Origin: Collinsella sp.
GTDB taxonomy: Bacteria; Actinomycetota; Coriobacteriia; Coriobacteriales; Coriobacteriaceae
Assembly (NCBI GenBank): GCA_019414205.1
Contig: DXML01000019.1
Span: 1 to 64,000, forward strand
Direction: 5' to 3'
DNA length: 64,000 nucleotides
Part shown: positions 61,233 through 64,000 of the stretch, piece by piece
Numbering within the stretch: the first letter of the stretch is position 1
Layout of the letters: the number at the start of each line of letters is the position of its first letter
Position numbers and translations under genes: made by a program
Notes under the pieces: generated by a model
Seen by the model: only the letters and a program-made list of their open reading frames with translations
Databases searched by the model: none
What the model was told of the DNA's origin: nothing

Positions 61233-62516
61233 TTGGATATTATCCGCGTTGAGGGTGGCCACGCCATCGGAGGCTCCGTGCCCGTCTCGGGTGCTAAGAA
61301 CTCTGCGCTCAAACTCATGGCGGCAACGCTTCTGGCGCCGGGCAAGACGACGCTGCAGAACGTGCCCGATATTTCCGATGTCCACGTGATGGGCAAGGTG
61401 CTCAAGGGCATGGGCGCTACGATCGATGTTCTCGACGAGCACACGCTCGAGATTGATACCTCTCAGGTCGATTCTTGGGAGGCCCCCTACGAGCTCGTTG
61501 CCAAGATGCGTGCTTCCACCGCCGTCATGGGGCCCCTGCTGGGTCGCTTCCATCGCGCCAAGATCGCCATGCCGGGCGGCTGCAATCTGGGTGCTCGCAA
61601 GATCGATATGCACATTCTTGGTCTTGAGGCCCTGGGCGTCGAGTTTGATACCGCCCACGGCTATATCAACGCCAGCGCGCCTCAGGGCCTGCGCGGCACC
61701 ACCGTCACGCTCGAGTTCGCCAGCGTCGGTGCGACCGAGAACCTCATCATGGCCTCCGTGCGCGCGCAGGGCACCACGGTTATCGACAATGCCGCCCGCG
61801 AGCCCGAGATCGTCGATCTCGCCAACATGCTCAACGAAATGGGCGCCAAGATTGTTGGCGCCGGTACGCCTGTCGTGACCATCGAGGGCGTGGAAGAGCT
61901 GCATCCTGTTACCCATCGCGTAGTGGGCGACCGCATCGAGGCCGGTACCTTTATCGTCGCCGGTGCGTTGATGGCAGACGATCGCGGTGTCGATGTCACG
62001 GGCTTTTGCCCCATTCACTTGGGCATGGTGCTCAAGAAGATGGAGCTCATGGGTATCGACTGCGAGCGCGTCGAGGATGGCGTCCATGTGAACCGTGCCG
62101 AGCATATCAAGCCGGTCGACATCCAGACGCTTCCGTTCCCCGGCTTCCCGACCGACATGCAGGCGCAGATTATGGTGCTCTCCGCCCTCTCCGACGGCAG
62201 TTCCGTTATTACCGAGAACATCTTCGAGAATCGCTTTATGTTTGCCTCTGAGCTGGTGCGCATGGGTGCCGACATTCGTATCGAGAGCCATCATGCCATG
62301 ATTCATGGCGTCAAGGGCTTCTCGGGCGCACAGGTTACCTCGCCCGATCTGCGTGGCGGAGCGGCCCTCGTCGTAGCGGGCTTGATCGCCGACGGGACGA
62401 CCGAGGTTTCGGCTATCCATCACATCAAGCGCGGCTACGAGCAGTTTGTCGAAAAGCTGCAGGCGCTCGGCGCGCATGTCGAGCATGCTACCGTCCCCGA
62501 TCCCGTCATCTACTAA
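61233..62516 (+). CDS. murA: UDP-N-acetylglucosamine 1-carboxyvinyltransferase
   Basis: 427-residue first enzyme of peptidoglycan synthesis, adding enolpyruvate to UDP-GlcNAc. The PEP-binding Cys is in MPGGCNLGARKID (about residue 117, the fosfomycin-target position), the N terminus has VSGAKNSALKLMAAT with the catalytic Lys-Asn pair, and RGGAALVVAGLIADG lies near the C terminus. The start is TTG with AAAGGG upstream, a weak start for an essential enzyme. Confidence 0.96.
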   Translation: MDIIRVEGGHAIGGSVPVSGAKNSALKLMAATLLAPGKTTLQNVPDISDVHVMGKVLKGMGATIDVLDEHTLEIDTSQVDSWEAPYELVAKMRASTAVMGPLLGRFHRAKIAMPGGCNLGARKIDMHILGLEALGVEFDTAHGYINASAPQGLRGTTVTLEFASVGATENLIMASVRAQGTTVIDNAAREPEIVDLANMLNEMGAKIVGAGTPVVTIEGVEELHPVTHRVVGDRIEAGTFIVAGALMADDRGVDVTGFCPIHLGMVLKKMELMGIDCERVEDGVHVNRAEHIKPVDIQTLPFPGFPTDMQAQIMVLSALSDGSSVITENIFENRFMFASELVRMGADIRIESHHAMIHGVKGFSGAQVTSPDLRGGAALVVAGLIADGTTEVSAIHHIKRGYEQFVEKLQALGAHVEHATVPDPVIY

Positions 62517-62528
62517 TACAGGTTGCCT

Positions 62529-63764
62529 ATGTTTAATAAAAAGCCCCTCGCGGATACCACCACCCGAAGACCCTCAACTGGTGCGCAGGCCAAGATCTAC
62601 AGTCGCGATAACGTGGCTCGCTATTCCGAGCGCGCTCGCCAACGTCGTCGTAGCCACACGATTCGTCACGTCGCGCTCATTGTCGTGCTTGGCGTGCTGC
62701 TGAGTGCCACTACCGCTGCCGGCCTGTGGTTTGCCACCATTATGGGCAAGCTCGGCGATTCTAATGTCATTACCGACAATCTGCGTCGGGTTCTGGTTGA
62801 CACCGATGAGGCAAAGGATCCGTTCTACGTGCTGCTTCTTGGCACCGACGGCCGTCCGGGCGAGGATACGTATCGTGCCGACTCGATTATCCTGGCACGC
62901 ATCGACCCCACGCAAAAGCAGGCGACGCTCATTTCCGTTCCGCGCGACACCAAGGTCGTGTACAAGGGCGAGACCATGAAGATCAACGCCTGCCATACCG
63001 TTGGCGGCGCTGAGGCCATGGTCGAGGCGGTCAACGAGCTGTGCGGTGTTCAGATTTCCCACTATGCCGAGGTCAGCTTCGACGGTATGCAGGCGCTGAT
63101 TGATTCGGTTGGCGGTATCGACATTAACGCAACCGATGATGTTGACGACCCCGAGCACCTTGATATTAAGATTACCGCTGGTCAGCAGCATATGGACGGT
63201 GCCACCGCCCTTACCTATGCCCGCTGCCGCTACACCTATGCCGACGGCGATTACACGCGCATGCGCCACCAGCGTCAGGTGCTTGGCGCCCTTGCCAACC
63301 AGATTCTCAATAACTTCGATGCCACGAAGATCTTTGGTCTGGTTAATTCGCTGTCCGATATGCTCGTAACCGATATGAGCGTTCAGGATATCGTCTCTAC
63401 GGTCAACGCCATGCGCGGTATGGATGTCGACGGTATCTACTCGGCCAACCTGCCCTCGTACGCCGACGACAGCACCATGATCGACGGTGTGAGCTACGTC
63501 TTTATCTACGAGGACGAGTTCAAGGAAATGATGGAGCGCGTCGATGCCGGCAAGGATCCCAAGGGTCCAAACACCATGGGTCTTTCCGACGGTTCCAGCT
63601 CTACGATCGGCGACCTGAACAACAACACGTCTGACGACTACGCAAACGGTACCGCAACCTCATCGGTCAGCTCTGACGATTCCGATGGCTCAAGCGATTC
63701 GAGCGATTCGGACTACTACGAAGAGCCCACCGGTGACGGCAACGGCTACGAAGCCAACTACTAA
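62529..63764 (+). CDS. LytR-CpsA-Psr (LCP) family cell-wall polymer ligase
   Basis: 411-residue membrane enzyme that attaches phosphodiester-linked glycopolymers to peptidoglycan. A membrane helix lies at about 52-75. The LCP domain shows FYVLLLGTDGRPGEDTYRAD, ISVPRDTKV (Arg of the phosphate site), VGGIDINATDDV and LTYARCRYTYADGDYTRM. The last 55 residues are a Ser/Asp-rich tail ending in tyrosines, probably extracellular and flexible. An in-frame TTG at 62523 is a possible start. murA is 12 bases upstream, so both envelope genes are likely co-transcribed. Confidence 0.9.
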   Translation: MFNKKPLADTTTRRPSTGAQAKIYSRDNVARYSERARQRRRSHTIRHVALIVVLGVLLSATTAAGLWFATIMGKLGDSNVITDNLRRVLVDTDEAKDPFYVLLLGTDGRPGEDTYRADSIILARIDPTQKQATLISVPRDTKVVYKGETMKINACHTVGGAEAMVEAVNELCGVQISHYAEVSFDGMQALIDSVGGIDINATDDVDDPEHLDIKITAGQQHMDGATALTYARCRYTYADGDYTRMRHQRQVLGALANQILNNFDATKIFGLVNSLSDMLVTDMSVQDIVSTVNAMRGMDVDGIYSANLPSYADDSTMIDGVSYVFIYEDEFKEMMERVDAGKDPKGPNTMGLSDGSSSTIGDLNNNTSDDYANGTATSSVSSDDSDGSSDSSDSDYYEEPTGDGNGYEANY

Positions 63765-63919
63765 GTTGCGGCGTTTTACCAAACGCCGTAACGGCTCGAC
63801 GCTGCGCGCCGCCCAAGGCGACAATTTGTCATTCAAAAGGCAGGGCATGACCAGAAGGTCAATGCCCTGCCTTTTTTATGCCAACTTGTTCGCCTTGGAC
63901 GTCGCTCGCTGACGTTGGC
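63765..63919 (+). repeat. Structured intergenic element, copy D (contains terminator)
   Basis: Starts the base after the LCP stop. Stem 1 GTTGCGGCGTTT / AAACGCCGTAAC; outer stem CCAAGGCGACAA / TTGTTCGCCTTGG; central stem GGCAGGGCAT / ATGCCCTGCC followed by TTTTTT. Compared with copy B, the changes in the outer and central stems occur on both sides and keep pairing. Confidence 0.82.
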
Positions 63920-63953
63920 TCAACCTGCGATGTTGACTACTCCCCTTGTATCA

Positions 63954-63986
63954 AAAACCGCCCCGTTCTCTGTAGAGGACGGGGCG
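63954..63986 (-). terminator. Terminator for a minus-strand gene to the right
   Basis: CGCCCCGT pairs with ACGGGGCG; on the minus strand the stem is followed by TTTTTGA. It implies a minus-strand gene ending beyond the right edge. Confidence 0.65.
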
Positions 63987-64000
63987 ATTCGTCTTTTGGG

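Overview
The window reads as chromosomal DNA of a high-GC Gram-positive gut bacterium of the class Coriobacteriia, most likely Collinsella. This is inferred from family resemblance and genome style: high GC, short gaps between genes, an atpIBEFHAGDC operon followed by murA and an LCP protein, and abundant structured intergenic repeats. No tRNA, rRNA, CRISPR array, prophage or transposase gene was seen.

Layout. 98-7477: tight four-gene surface operon with two SipW-type (TasA/camelysin-like) secreted proteins, an 1818-residue repeat adhesin and a membrane-anchored partner. 7478-8181: gene-free block of nested inverted repeats around a 62-bp tandem repeat. 8182-16471: LTA-synthase-like enzyme (minus), nitroreductase, Kup potassium transporter, a small membrane protein and a KdpDE-like two-component pair. 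16566-24913: RlmKL methyltransferase (minus), HAD phosphatase, transaldolase-like aldolase, Tex (minus), and a GGDEF protein. 25098-29350: MarR regulator plus heterodimeric ABC exporter (minus). 29677-32698: pyridoxamine kinase with a Cys-rich partner, a low-molecular-weight phosphatase and an MFS transporter.

32851-38848 is the most interesting metabolic region. An LpdD-like prenyl-flavin chaperone domain is fused to a type 1 isopentenyl-diphosphate isomerase. It is followed by a DASS transporter, an LpdC-like UbiD decarboxylase, a UbiX flavin prenyltransferase and a MerR regulator. Together this looks like a self-contained prenylated-FMN system for decarboxylating a gallate-like hydroxybenzoate, with its own prenyl-donor step.

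38992-46926: AAA/DUF4143 ATPase, an unknown membrane protein, aldose epimerase, a polar amino-acid ABC transporter and an M20 dipeptidase. 47156-53980: prfA, prmC, hicAB, a TsaC/Sua5 protein, glpK and upp. 54261-63764: complete F1Fo ATP synthase operon, murA and an LCP ligase.

Several families of non-coding structured repeats are spread through the gaps. The clearest is a roughly 155-bp element in four copies directly after stop codons, whose stems show compensatory changes between copies. A second is a short hairpin family (core TGTGACAAAGGGACAG) that often abuts or supplies a stop codon.
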